A stretch of 64,000 nucleotides of DNA. Source: Streptomonospora sp. PA3. GTDB taxonomy: Bacteria; Actinomycetota; Actinomycetes; Streptosporangiales; Streptosporangiaceae. Shown one piece after another: positions 30,724 to 39,531 of this stretch. The first letter of the stretch is position 1. Each line of letters begins with the position of its first letter. Under the pieces are notes generated by a model that saw nothing but the letters and a program-made list of their open reading frames with translations, ran no database searches and was not told the origin of the DNA. Both the position numbers and the translations under genes were made by a program. The DNA lies in assembly GCF_009728995.1 (NCBI RefSeq), contig NZ_VTZW01000003.1, positions 511,507-575,506 of the forward strand, given 5' to 3'.

Positions 30724-31668
30724 ATGGACGTCGGCAGCCTGGTCGAGCGGGTGCTGAATGGGGACCGCCGAGCGGTCGCGCGGGCGATCTCGCTGGTGGA
30801 GGAGTCCGCACCGCAGCTGCGGGAGATCGTCGCCGGCCTTGCCGCACACACGGGCCGGGCGCGGATCGTCGGGCTGACCGGGGCTCCCGGCGTGGGCAAG
30901 TCCACCTCGACCAGCGCGCTGGTCAAGGCGCTGCGGGCGCGCGGGGAGAGCGTGGCGGTGCTCGCCGTCGACCCGTCGTCCCCCTTCACCGGCGGCGCCC
31001 TGCTCGGCGACCGGGTCCGCATGCAGGAGCACGCCACCGACCCCGGCGTCTACGTCAGGTCGATGGCCACCCGCGGGCACCTCGGCGGGCTGTCGTGGGC
31101 CGCGCCGCACGCCCTGCGCGTCCTCGACGCCGCGGGCTTCTCCGCGGTGCTGGTCGAGACGGTCGGCGTGGGCCAGGCCGAGATCGACATCGCCGCGCAC
31201 GCCGACACCACCGTCGTGCTGTCGGCGCCCGGCATGGGCGACGGCGTCCAGGCCGGCAAGGCCGGCGTGCTGGAGGTCGCCGACATCCTCGCCGTCAACA
31301 AGGCCGACCGCGAGGGCGCCCGCGCCGCGGTGCGCGACCTGCGCCAGATGGTCGCCCAGGTCGACCGGGAGCCCGGCGAGTGGAAGCCGCCGGTGGTGAG
31401 CATGGCGGCCGCGGACGGCGAGGGCGTCGCCGACCTGCTGGAGCGCATCGACGAGCACACCGAGCACCTGCGCAGCTCGGGCGCGCTGCGGGAGCGCCGC
31501 CGCGCCCGCGCCCGGCGCGAGATCGAGGGGATCGCGGTCGAAGAGCTGGCCCGGCGGCTGGCCGACGTGCACGGACACGCCACCCTCGACAAGCTCGCCG
31601 ACGAGGTGGCCACCGGAGGCGACCCCTACGCGGCGGCCGAGACCGTGCTGGCCGCCCTCGACGGCTGA
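30724..31668 (+). CDS. meaB: MeaB-type G3E GTPase, acyl-CoA mutase chaperone
   Basis: MeaB gates cofactor loading and protects B12-dependent acyl-CoA mutases using GTP. The 314-residue protein has the P-loop GAPGVGKST, the Asp-rich VLAVDPSSPFTGGALLGDRVRM, VETVGVGQAE (switch region) and the GTP specificity motif NKAD. The C-terminal helical dimer arm follows RRRARARREIEG. ATG 30724 follows GGAGGGAGCCCG. The partner mutase subunit is 3.9 kb downstream, separated by a chitinase and other genes. Confidence 0.93.
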   Translation: MDVGSLVERVLNGDRRAVARAISLVEESAPQLREIVAGLAAHTGRARIVGLTGAPGVGKSTSTSALVKALRARGESVAVLAVDPSSPFTGGALLGDRVRMQEHATDPGVYVRSMATRGHLGGLSWAAPHALRVLDAAGFSAVLVETVGVGQAEIDIAAHADTTVVLSAPGMGDGVQAGKAGVLEVADILAVNKADREGARAAVRDLRQMVAQVDREPGEWKPPVVSMAAADGEGVADLLERIDEHTEHLRSSGALRERRRARARREIEGIAVEELARRLADVHGHATLDKLADEVATGGDPYAAAETVLAALDG

Positions 31669-31701
31669 GCCCTGTCCCCGAGCACCCCCAGCGCGTCGCA
31701 G

Positions 31702-31733
31702 GGGCCGGCCGGCGCCGCGGCGCCGGCCGGCCC
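31702..31733. terminator. 32-nt perfect palindrome between convergent genes
   Basis: The 16 bases from 31702 (GGGCCGGCCGGCGCCG) are exactly complementary to 31718-31733. It separates convergent meaB and chitinase and probably serves both. Confidence 0.7.
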
Positions 31734-31753
31734 TCGTTGCGGCCGTGCGGCGG

Positions 31754-33427
31754 TCAGCCGCGGCCGTTGAGCTCGCCGTCGATCGCGCGCACCAGGCTGC
31801 CGCCGGCGTCGTCGCCGTCCAGCGACCAGGCCATGACACCGGAGAGCCCGGCCTCGCGCGCCCAGGCGGCCTTCTGCGCGATGGCCGCGGGATCGTCGAA
31901 GTTCCAGAACTCGGTGCCGTTGTAGAGCCAGGCGGTGCCCGCGTGTTCGTCGCGGTGGAGCCGGAACCCGTCCTCGCCGGCGTAGTCCTTGAGGACCTTG
32001 TAGTCGTTGAACCCGGGCTCCCACGTGCCGTCCGCGGCGCCGCCGGAGGCTTCGGCCCACAGGCCGTCGCCGCGCGGGCCCGGCTCGACGCCGCTCCAGC
32101 CCCGGCCGTAGAAGGGGACGCCCATGACCAGCTTCTCCGGTTCGGCCCCGCGCTCCAGGTAGGCCTGGACGACGGTCTCGTAGCTGCGCGGAGTGCCGGC
32201 GGGGTCTCCTTCGGGCACCCGCACGTTGGACTGGTGGCCGGTGGTCGGGCTCCACGCGCCGGTGAAGTCGTAGCCCTGGACGTTCATGAAGGTGAACTCG
32301 TCGGCGAGTTCGTCGACCTCGTACCCGGCGTCGATGGCGGCCGTGCTCGCCGGGACGAACGCCGTCAGGTCGAATTCGCGGCCCTTCTCCCGCTCCAGCG
32401 CGTCGAGTTGGTCGCGGAACTCCCGGACCAGAGCCGTGAAGTTCTCCTTGTCCTCGGGGCGGACCACGTTGCCGGGCTCGCCGGGCGTGGCGGGCCACTC
32501 CCAGTCGAGGTCGATGCCGTCGAACACCCCGGCCGCGGCGCCCTTGCCGCCGGCGCCGTCGAGCTTGGGCAGATCGCCGCGCAGGAACATGTCGATGCAG
32601 GACTTCACCGCCGCTTCCCGGTTCTCCGGCAGCGCGGCGTCGGAGAAGTGGTCCGACCAGGCCCAACCGCCGATGGCGATGCTCACGCGCAGGCCGGGGA
32701 AGCGCTCCTTGAGCTCGCGCAGCTGGTTGAAGCTGCCGCGCAGCCGCTGCTTCGGGGTGTCGGCGACGCCGTCGACGGACTCCTCGGCCGAGTAGGCCCG
32801 CCCGTAGTCCGCATAGGCGTCGCCCCGGCCCTCCTCGTCGGACATGAAGCAGCGGCCGTTCTCGTCGAGGTTGGCGAACGCGTAGTTGAGGTGGGTGAGG
32901 CGCTGGGCCTGGCCGCTTTCCACCAGGTCCTCGACGTGGAAGCCGCGGTCGGCGGCGCCCCACTGGGTGAAGTAGCCGACCTGGCGGTAGTCGTGGCCGG
33001 AGCAGGGGTCGCCGTTGACGGTGCAGGCGGTGAAGTCGGTGTCGCGGCCGGAGCGGCGGCCGTTGTAGCCGAAGGTGTAGCTCTCCCCGGCGGGGATGGC
33101 GGCGCCCCAGCTGGGCGGGGTCGCGGTGTAGCCGTCCCGGCTCTCGCGCAGGTCGGCGTTCCACATCCGGTCGACCTGCGCGCCGTCGGGCAGGGAGAAC
33201 TCCACGGTCCAGTCGCGCAGCGGGGCACCGGTGCCGTTGGCGACGGTGATCTCGGCCTGGTAGTCGCCGGGCCAGCGGGCGTTCTCCACGTGGGTGACGG
33301 TGACCTTCCCGGAAACGGTGTCGGCCGCGGCCGTCGCCGCCTGCACGGCGGAGAGCAGCGGCACGACGAGAAGGACCGCGGCGGCTGCGCACAGCCGTGC
33401 GGGTCGTCGGAGGCGGGGGGTGGGCAT
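31754..33427 (-). CDS. Secreted GH18 chitinase with N-terminal CBM2
   Basis: The 557-residue enzyme cleaves beta-1,4 bonds of chitin outside the cell. An Arg-rich signal peptide ends near residue 35. Residues about 37-125 form a family 2 carbohydrate-binding module, and residues about 148-545 a GH18 domain with the catalytic motif DGIDLDWE at 303-310 (Glu310 the acid) and GGWAWSDHF, a substrate-binding beta strand. It resembles Streptomyces ChiC/Chi18 enzymes. ATG 33427 follows GCGAGGCCACC. The promoter region (33467-33499) has a DasR-type operator. It is convergent with meaB and looks inserted relative to the mycobacterial gene order. Confidence 0.94.
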   Translation of the reverse strand: MPTPRLRRPARLCAAAAVLLVVPLLSAVQAATAAADTVSGKVTVTHVENARWPGDYQAEITVANGTGAPLRDWTVEFSLPDGAQVDRMWNADLRESRDGYTATPPSWGAAIPAGESYTFGYNGRRSGRDTDFTACTVNGDPCSGHDYRQVGYFTQWGAADRGFHVEDLVESGQAQRLTHLNYAFANLDENGRCFMSDEEGRGDAYADYGRAYSAEESVDGVADTPKQRLRGSFNQLRELKERFPGLRVSIAIGGWAWSDHFSDAALPENREAAVKSCIDMFLRGDLPKLDGAGGKGAAAGVFDGIDLDWEWPATPGEPGNVVRPEDKENFTALVREFRDQLDALEREKGREFDLTAFVPASTAAIDAGYEVDELADEFTFMNVQGYDFTGAWSPTTGHQSNVRVPEGDPAGTPRSYETVVQAYLERGAEPEKLVMGVPFYGRGWSGVEPGPRGDGLWAEASGGAADGTWEPGFNDYKVLKDYAGEDGFRLHRDEHAGTAWLYNGTEFWNFDDPAAIAQKAAWAREAGLSGVMAWSLDGDDAGGSLVRAIDGELNGRG

Positions 33428-33466
33428 GGTGGCCTCGCTCTGTCCTGGGGCTCGAATTTTTAGGAA

Positions 33467-33499
33467 ACTTTACTTATTGCTTCCCCAGGGTCAAGACCC
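33467..33499 (-). promoter_or_regulatory. Chitinase promoter with overlapping DasR-like operator
   Basis: On the minus strand TTGACC (33494-33489) and TAAAGT (33472-33467) form a -35/-10 pair with a 16-bp spacer. The palindrome GGGTCAAGACCC at 33488-33499 overlaps the -35. Its GGTC-N2-GACC core matches the DasR responsive element reported for Streptomyces chitinase and GlcNAc genes. Repression relieved by GlcNAc-derived signals is inferred. Confidence 0.55.
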
Positions 33500-33803
33500 G
33501 AGGCCGGGCAGGCCCGGACCCCGATGTGGAGCGGCGCGCCGCGCCGGGCGGTCGGCCGCCGTGTGCGGACACCCCGCCTGAATCGGCGCGCCGACGAGGT
33601 GGCCGCCGAGGACCTCTGCGGCGGCCGAGCCCTCGGCGGCCGTGCTGGAGCGCCGACAATGCGGCGGAGGCGGCCGGAGGCGGGATAGGGTCGCACCAGC
33701 AGCGGCGCCGTTGGCGCGTCTGCACTGCTAGCTGCGGAGACTCCGATATCTGGGCATTTTGCCGGTTGGGTACCGGTTGTCCCCGGCTCGGTACAGTATC
33801 CGG

Positions 33804-34379
33804 GTGGGTAACCCGCTGAATCTTCCGTTCGACCCCATTGAACGCGCGCACGACAACTGGACGCGCCGCTGGGGCGCGAACCCGTCGATGGCCGCCGTCA
33901 CCTCGATCATGCGCGCCCAGCAGATCCTCATCGGCCAGCTCGACGCGGCGCTCAAGCCCTACGAGCTGACCTTCGCGCGCTATGAGGCGCTGGTCCTGCT
34001 CACCTTCAGCGCGACGGGCGCCCTGCCCCTCGGCAAGATCGGCGAGCGGCTGATGGTGCACCCCACCAGCGTCACCAACACCATCGACCGGCTGGAGCGC
34101 CAGGGCTTCGTGCGCCGCAAGCCCAACCCCAGCGACGGCCGCGGCACCCTCGCCGAGATCACCGACAGCGGCCGCGAGGTCGTCGAGCAGGCCACCCGCG
34201 ACCTGATAGCCATGGACTTCGGCCTGGACTGCTACTCCGACGAGGAGGCCTGGCAGATCCACTCCATCTTCGCCAGACTCCGCGTCGAGTTCGGCGACTT
34301 CCCCGCGGCCCAGCGCGGCGACGCGGGCCGGAGCGACCCCGCGAACGAGGACCGGCCCGACGTCGGCGCGGACGAGTAG
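33804..34379 (+). CDS. MarR family transcriptional regulator
   Basis: The 191-residue protein has a winged helix-turn-helix: recognition region GERLMVHPTSVTNTIDRLERQGFV and wing VRRKPNPSDGRGTLAEITDSG. The N-terminus begins GNPLNLPFDPIERAHDNW. GTG 33804 is chosen because TACAGT (33792-33797) lies 6 nt before it, so the message is probably leaderless; the frame is open further upstream to 33759 but without a start signal. Position and sequence recall SCO5405-type MarR proteins near the mutase gene in Streptomyces, so it may control mutase or fatty-acid genes. Confidence 0.85.
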   Translation: MGNPLNLPFDPIERAHDNWTRRWGANPSMAAVTSIMRAQQILIGQLDAALKPYELTFARYEALVLLTFSATGALPLGKIGERLMVHPTSVTNTIDRLERQGFVRRKPNPSDGRGTLAEITDSGREVVEQATRDLIAMDFGLDCYSDEEAWQIHSIFARLRVEFGDFPAAQRGDAGRSDPANEDRPDVGADE

Positions 34380-34406
34380 CCCGGTCCCAGCGGCCCCTCG
34401 GTGCGC

Positions 34407-35423
34407 TCACCCACTGCCGCGCCGCGATATGCCCGCCCTCCGCCGGGCGAGATCGAGGCGGCTGCGCAGGTGGTCGGTGGTCCACGGGGACGCGTCGTGA
34501 GCGGCGGCCTCGGCCAGGGCCTCCTCCAAATCGGCCACGGCCTCCTCGGCGCGCCCGGCCCGGGCCAGAGCCTCGCCCCGGTTGGCGCGAGTGGCGAGCA
34601 GCTCCTCGTCCCCCGGCCGGAGCACGCGGGTGCGGTCGGCCAGCAGCGCGTCGTAGTGCCGCGCCGCCTCCTGGGCCCGGTCGTCGCCTTGGGCAAGGAG
34701 CGCTCCTCCGAACTGCTCCCGTGCCGACAGCGCGTCCTCGGAGTCGGCGCCGGACACGCGTGCGCAGTCGTCGTGCAGCCGCTGCCAGAACCCGAGTTCC
34801 TCATCGGCCGAATACAGCGGGGACTCGCGCATCACGTGGCCGACTGCGAAGAGCAGGTCGGCGTCCTGCTCTACCAGGGCGTCGCCGACCGCGTCGTACA
34901 GAGCCGCCGCGCAGGCGAGCACGACGCGGTCGACTTCGGCGGTTTCCTCGGCACCGGGCGTCGACGGACCACCGGCGGCGCCGGGCGGGGCGTGGGAGAA
35001 CGCGTCCAGCAGTTCGTGCAGCGCTCCGGCCGCGTGGCCCGCGGCACGGGCGAGCGATTCTCCGGCCAGGCCGGCCAGCACGTCGCGGCGCGTGGGCTCG
35101 GCGACGCGCACGAATCCTTCCTCGGGTTCAGCGGTATGCCCGTGCGCTCGGAGCTCGGCGAACGCTGCGTCCACCGCTGCGGGGCCGGCGCGTCCGGTGA
35201 AGAGCCCGCGCAGGCGCCTCCCGAGCCCTCCCCGCCGCGACTCCCCGGCTGCTCGGTCCATGTACCGGCGGACCGAGCCCGAGGCGGCGAGGGCGTCCGC
35301 GGGAACGCCGCCGGGATCCAGCAGGGATGCGATCTCCAGGAGTCCGCGGGCTCCTGGAGAAAGGGCGTCGAGGGGCGGGGGGACCTCCGCGGGCTCCCCG
35401 GCGGCTGAACGGCTCACGGTCAT
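34407..35423 (-). CDS. TPR-containing protein resembling the C-terminal half of STAND/NB-ARC regulators
   Basis: The 338-residue protein starts with a segment like the winged-helix region after an NB-ARC module (LSPGARGLLEIASLLDPGGVPADAL) and ends with tetratricopeptide-like helices (ANRGEALARAGRAEEAVADLEEAL). No P-loop or nucleotide-binding domain is present, so it could be a truncated or split STAND protein. ATG 35423 has GGAAAG 5 nt upstream; a TTG at 35456 would add 11 residues. Function unknown. It ends 28 bp from the convergent MarR gene. Confidence 0.6.
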   Translation of the reverse strand: MTVSRSAAGEPAEVPPPLDALSPGARGLLEIASLLDPGGVPADALAASGSVRRYMDRAAGESRRGGLGRRLRGLFTGRAGPAAVDAAFAELRAHGHTAEPEEGFVRVAEPTRRDVLAGLAGESLARAAGHAAGALHELLDAFSHAPPGAAGGPSTPGAEETAEVDRVVLACAAALYDAVGDALVEQDADLLFAVGHVMRESPLYSADEELGFWQRLHDDCARVSGADSEDALSAREQFGGALLAQGDDRAQEAARHYDALLADRTRVLRPGDEELLATRANRGEALARAGRAEEAVADLEEALAEAAAHDASPWTTDHLRSRLDLARRRAGISRRGSG

Positions 35424-35608
35424 CGTTCTTTCCGTGTTCGGGGGATCGGCGGTCAATGCTTCAGCCCCGGCTCGGCGGAGTCAACCGGCGGGGAAGCGGC
35501 GTAGTCGGCTGCGTGGGGGGCTCCGATCCCGGCGGCCGGTCCGGTCCGCCCGCGGGCGTGCTGATCGGGGATGTCCGCAGCCGCCGCCGCGCCTCTATGC
35601 ACGGGTAG

Positions 35609-35624
35609 TTGGACGTCCTACTAT
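35609..35624 (+). promoter_or_regulatory. Mutase promoter: TTGGACGTCC abutting -10 TACTAT
   Basis: TTGGACGTCC (35609-35618) is directly followed by TACTAT (35619-35624), which lies 7 nt before the ATG of the mutase gene. The same 10-mer is the core of the palindrome before meaB. A repressor bound here would cover the promoter. Confidence 0.5.
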
Positions 35625-35631
35625 TGGGGCC

Positions 35632-37359
35632 ATGGCCAACGCTGAAGACATCTCTGCGGGCCGTGCCCGCTGGCAGGCGCGGTACGACTCGGCGCGTATC
35701 CCCGGGTCGGGCGGGCGGGGTGCCGCCCCCGAGGCGCGGACGACGATCTCCGGGCAGCCGGTGGAGCCCGTCTACGGACCGCCCGAGGGCGCGGAGGTCC
35801 CCGGGTTCGAGCGCATCGGGTGGCCGGGGGAGTTCCCCTTCACCCGCGGACTGTACGCCACCGGATACCGCGGCCGGCCCTGGACCATCCGCCAGTTCGC
35901 CGGGTTCGGCAACGCCCGCCAGACCAACGAGCGCTACCGGATGATCCTGGAGTCCGGGGGCGGCGGGCTGTCCGTGGCCTTCGACATGCCCACACTCATG
36001 GGCTACGACTCCGACCACTCCTTCGCGCTGGGCGAGGTCGGCCACTGCGGCGTGGCCGTCGACTCCGCCGCCGACATGGACGTCCTCTTCGACGGCATCC
36101 CGCTGGCCGAGATCACCACGTCCATGACCATCAGCGGCCCGGCCATCCCCGTCTTCTGCATGTACCTGGTCGCCGCCGAACGCCAGGGCGCCGACGTCTC
36201 CGCGCTCAACGGCACCCTGCAGACCGACATCTTCAAGGAGTACATCGCGCAGAAGGAGTGGCTCTACCCGCCCGAGCCGCACCTGCGCCTCATCGGCGAC
36301 CTGATGGAGTACTGCGGCGAGAACATCCCCGCCTTCAAGCCGCTGTCGGTCTCGGGCTACCACATCCGCGAGGCCGGCGCCACGGCCGCGCAGGAGCTGG
36401 CGTTCACCCTCGCCGACGGGTTCGGCTACGTCGAGCTGGGCCTCTCCCGCGGGCTGGACGTCAACCGCTTCGCCCCCGGCCTGTCGTTCTTCTTCGACGC
36501 CCACATCGACTTCTTCGAGGAGATCGCCAAGTTCCGCGCCGCCCGCCGGATCTGGGCCCGCTGGATGCGCGACCGCTTCGGCGCCACCGACGAGCGCGCC
36601 CAGTGGCTGCGCTTCCACACCCAGACGGCCGGGGTCTCGCTGACCGCCCAGCAGCCCTACAACAACGTGGTGCGCACCGCCGTGGAGGCGCTGTCGGCCG
36701 TGCTCGGCGGCACCAACTCGCTGCACACCAACGCCCTGGACGAGACCCTGGCCCTGCCCACCGAGCGGTCGGCCGAGATCGCGCTGCGCACCCAGCAGGT
36801 CCTGCGGGAGGAGACCGGGGTGGTCAACGTCGCCGACCCGCTGGGCGGCTCCTACTACGTCGAGGCGCTGACCGACCGCCTGGAGGAGGAGGCCGAGCGC
36901 GTCTTCGAGCGCATCGAGCGCATGGGCGGCGGCGCCGACGCCGAACACGCCATCGGCCCCATCACCTCGGGCATCCTCGCCGGAATCCGCAACGGGTGGT
37001 TCACCTCCGAGATCGCCGAATCCGCCTTCCAGTACCAGCAGGCCCTGGAGAAGGACGAGAAGCGCATCGTCGGCGTCAACTGCCACACCGCCTCGGTCAC
37101 CGGCGAGGTCGAGACCCTGCGCATCAGCCACGAGGTCGAGCGCGAGCAGAAGCGGGTGCTCGCCGAGCGCCGCGAGCGCCGCGACCAGGCCGCCGTGGAC
37201 GCGGCGCTGGACGACCTGCTCGCCGCCGTAGGCGACCCCGCCGGCCCCAACCTGATCCCGGTCATCCTGCGCGCCGTCCGCGCCGAGGCGACGCTCGGCG
37301 AGATCTGCGGCACCATGGGCCGGGAGTTCGGCACCTATACCGAGGATCCGCGCCTGTGA
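35632..37359 (+). CDS. icmA: Isobutyryl-CoA mutase-type large subunit
   Basis: The 575-residue protein is the substrate-binding TIM-barrel part of a B12-dependent acyl-CoA mutase and lacks the C-terminal cobalamin domain (no DxHxxG), so it needs a separate small subunit coded elsewhere. Residues that set substrate choice point to isobutyryl-CoA: Phe89 in [10 protein letters not shown] replaces the Tyr89 of methylmalonyl-CoA mutase, and Gln207 in [10 protein letters not shown] replaces Arg207. Other landmarks: [30 protein letters not shown]. It rearranges isobutyryl-CoA and n-butyryl-CoA. The mRNA is probably leaderless (TACTAT 7 nt before ATG). Position matches icmA (SCO5415) in Streptomyces. 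Assistants nearby: meaB and the PduO adenosyltransferase. Confidence 0.9.
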   Translation: MANAEDISAGRARWQARYDSARIPGSGGRGAAPEARTTISGQPVEPVYGPPEGAEVPGFERIGWPGEFPFTRGLYATGYRGRPWTIRQFAGFGNARQTNERYRMILESGGGGLSVAFDMPTLMGYDSDHSFALGEVGHCGVAVDSAADMDVLFDGIPLAEITTSMTISGPAIPVFCMYLVAAERQGADVSALNGTLQTDIFKEYIAQKEWLYPPEPHLRLIGDLMEYCGENIPAFKPLSVSGYHIREAGATAAQELAFTLADGFGYVELGLSRGLDVNRFAPGLSFFFDAHIDFFEEIAKFRAARRIWARWMRDRFGATDERAQWLRFHTQTAGVSLTAQQPYNNVVRTAVEALSAVLGGTNSLHTNALDETLALPTERSAEIALRTQQVLREETGVVNVADPLGGSYYVEALTDRLEEEAERVFERIERMGGGADAEHAIGPITSGILAGIRNGWFTSEIAESAFQYQQALEKDEKRIVGVNCHTASVTGEVETLRISHEVEREQKRVLAERRERRDQAAVDAALDDLLAAVGDPAGPNLIPVILRAVRAEATLGEICGTMGREFGTYTEDPRL

Positions 37360-37514
37360 CCGGGCGCGGGGCCGCGACCTCGCCGCGGCCCCGACCGCGG
37401 TCCTGACCGCGGCGCCGTGCCGCCGGGCGCCCCCGGCGGCACGGCGGCCGGAGCCGGTCGACCCGCAGTGCGCAGACTTCACCGCCGCCGCGCGCTATGG
37501 GGCAGGATGGAGGT

Positions 37515-38459
37515 ATGCAGCCTTCGGACTACTCCATGCAGAGCGCGGTCGACCTCGGAGCTCGCAAGGCGGCCTTGGAACGCGAGGCCAAGCGGCAGGC
37601 CGAGGCGTCGTCCGGAAACGCCAACCCCTACGCCGTCGACATCACCGAGGAGAACTTCCAGCAGGAGGTTCTCGAACGCTCGATGAACGCGCCCGTCGTC
37701 CTGGCGGTCCTCCAGTCGCGTTCCGAGCAGTCGGACCAGGTCGAGCGGGCCCTGGACCGGCTGGCGGTCGAGGCCGGCGGCCAATGGGCGGTCGCCAAGG
37801 TCGACGTGCAGGCCAGCCCGCAGATCGCCCAGGCCATGCGCGTGCAGGCGGTCCCCACCGTCGCCATGGTGATCGGCGGCCAGGTGGTGCCCGGACCGGG
37901 CGGGCCGGCCACCTACGACCAACTGCGCGACTGGCTGAGCCAGATCTTCGACGGCCTGCGCCAGCAGGGCGTCCTGCCCCAGGAGTACTCCGGCCTGGGC
38001 GAGCCGCAGGAGGGCGGCGAGGAACCGCAGGGCGCCGGCGGCGAGCAGAGCGCCGCCGACGTCGAGGCCCAGGAGGCCCTGCAGCGCGGGGACTTCGAGG
38101 CCGCCGAAGCGGTCTACGCCAAGGCGGTCGAGGAGAACCCCAAGGACGAGGAGGCCAAGCTCAAGCTGGCCCACATCCGCCTCGTCGGCCGCGTCCGGCT
38201 GCTCGACGCCAACGAGCGCCGCCAGGCCGCCGCCGACAACCCCGAGGACGTCCAGGCACAGATCGACGTCGCCGACATCGACATGTACGGCGGCAAGATC
38301 GAGGACGCCTTCGACCGCCTCGTCGCCACGGTGCGGCGCACCAGCGAGGACGACCGCGACCGGGCCCGCCAGCACCTGCTGTCGCTGTTCGATGTCCTGC
38401 CGCCCGGCGACCCGCGCGTGGGCAAGGCCCGGCGGGCGCTCACCTCCGCGCTGTTCTGA
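37515..38459 (+). CDS. YbbN/CnoX-like thioredoxin-TPR protein
   Basis: The 314-residue protein has a thioredoxin-fold domain (about residues 42-150: PYAVDITEENFQQEVL, WAVAKVDVQASPQIAQAMRVQAVPT) with the redox motif replaced by QSRSEQS, so no CxxC disulfide is possible. After an Glu/Gly-rich linker come tetratricopeptide-like repeats (EAQEALQRGDFEAAEAVYAKAV). This matches the co-chaperone family of YbbN/CnoX, which holds clients for GroEL/DnaK, and the mycobacterial neighbour Rv1324. CAGGAT at 37503-37508 lies 6 nt before the ATG, but GGAGG overlaps the gap as well. Confidence 0.87.
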   Translation: MQPSDYSMQSAVDLGARKAALEREAKRQAEASSGNANPYAVDITEENFQQEVLERSMNAPVVLAVLQSRSEQSDQVERALDRLAVEAGGQWAVAKVDVQASPQIAQAMRVQAVPTVAMVIGGQVVPGPGGPATYDQLRDWLSQIFDGLRQQGVLPQEYSGLGEPQEGGEEPQGAGGEQSAADVEAQEALQRGDFEAAEAVYAKAVEENPKDEEAKLKLAHIRLVGRVRLLDANERRQAAADNPEDVQAQIDVADIDMYGGKIEDAFDRLVATVRRTSEDDRDRARQHLLSLFDVLPPGDPRVGKARRALTSALF

Positions 38460-38495
38460 CACGCCCACCGGTCCCACTGGGCTGCGCCGGACCAC

Positions 38496-38528
38496 CGGGC
38501 CGAAGGGGCGCCGCGCCCCTTCGGCCCG
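38496..38528 (+). terminator. 14-bp perfect stem terminator after ybbN-like gene
   Basis: CGGGCCGAAGGGGC at 38496-38509 pairs exactly with GCCCCTTCGGCCCG at 38515-38528 around a 5-nt loop. Confidence 0.75.
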
Positions 38529-38541
38529 CGGAGAACCCGGG

Positions 38542-38718
38542 AGCGGGTCGGAGGGGCGCGTCCAAGCATCCCCGGGCCGCCTGCGGGAGCGAGGCCTTGA
38601 GCGGGTCGGAGGGGTGCGGCGCCGTCTGGACCGACGAGCGAGCGAGCGAGGAACGAGCGACCGAGCGAGGAGGGAAGGCGGCGCGTCGAAGCACCCCGGA
38701 GGCCCGCGGGGAAACAGC
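38542..38718. repeat. Dispersed repeat family 2, copy 2 plus partial copy
   Basis: The full copy (38599-38718) has GAGCGGGTCGGAGGGG, GGCGCCGTCTGGACCGACG, GAGC-based short repeats, GGAGGGAAGGCGG and GCCCGCGG in the same order as 9493-9590. A shortened copy with GAGCGGGTCGGAGGGG and a CCAAGCATCCCC segment precedes it (38542-38590). Both full copies lie just after a gene end. Confidence 0.75.
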
Positions 38719-38805
38719 AGGTGGCAGGGCGCCCCTCGCCGGGTACCACCGGGGCACAGGTGCCGGACCGCGTCGGCACCGGGGCCGATTCTGGCGGTGA
38801 GTGCG

Positions 38806-39531
38806 ATGGCGTATCTGGTGACGATCTCCGCGGCGTTCGGGGCCGGCGGCAGCGTGATCGGCCCGGCCCTCGCCGACCGGCTCGATGTGCCCTTCGTCGA
38901 CCGTGCCATCCCCGCGGCGGTCGCCCGCGACATCGGCTGCTCCCTTGAGGACGTGCTCGAACACGACGACCGCGCGCCCACCGGCCTGCAGCGCCTGCTC
39001 GCCGGCGCGGCGCGGCTTCCGGCGGTCACGCCGGGAAGCATCGACATGACCTATGTGCACGCCGTCGAGGGCAGCGGGCGGCTGCTGTTCGACGAGGAGT
39101 TCGTGGAGCGCACCGAGCAGGTGATCCACGAGGTCGCCGGGGACGGCGGCGTGATCCTCGGCCGCGCCGGCGCCTGCGTGCTCGCCGACCACCCCGGCGC
39201 CCTGCACGTGCGGCTCGACGGCCCCGCCGAGGGCCGGCTGCAGCAGGCGGCCGAACTGCGCGAGGAGGCCCACGGGCCCGACTCCGGCCGGGATCCGGCG
39301 GATGCGGACACCTCCGGCGAGGGCGGCGCCGAGCAGCAGTGGAACCCGCCCACCATGCGCGACCTGCGCGACAACGACCGCGCGCGCTCGGCCTACGTCC
39401 GCCGCTTCTACCGCGTCGACCCGGCCTCGCCGTCCCTGTACCACGTGGTCCTGGACACCACGGCCTTCGAGTTGGAGACCTGCGCCGACATCATCGAGCG
39501 CCTGGCGCGGGAGCGCGCTCCCCGGACCTGA
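38806..39531 (+). CDS. Cytidylate kinase-like family protein
   Basis: The 241-residue protein begins MAYLVTISAAFGAGGSVIGPALADRL, where GAGGS replaces a classical P-loop as in the cytidylate-kinase-like (Cytidylate_kin_2) family, followed by FVDRAIPAAVARD and GGVILGRAGACVLADH. The C-terminus has RDNDRARSAYVRRFYRVD, a LID-like basic region. Nucleotide phosphorylation is inferred from the family; the true substrate is unknown. ATG 38806 is used; an in-frame GTG at 38797 is an alternative. Confidence 0.8.
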   Translation: MAYLVTISAAFGAGGSVIGPALADRLDVPFVDRAIPAAVARDIGCSLEDVLEHDDRAPTGLQRLLAGAARLPAVTPGSIDMTYVHAVEGSGRLLFDEEFVERTEQVIHEVAGDGGVILGRAGACVLADHPGALHVRLDGPAEGRLQQAAELREEAHGPDSGRDPADADTSGEGGAEQQWNPPTMRDLRDNDRARSAYVRRFYRVDPASPSLYHVVLDTTAFELETCADIIERLARERAPRT

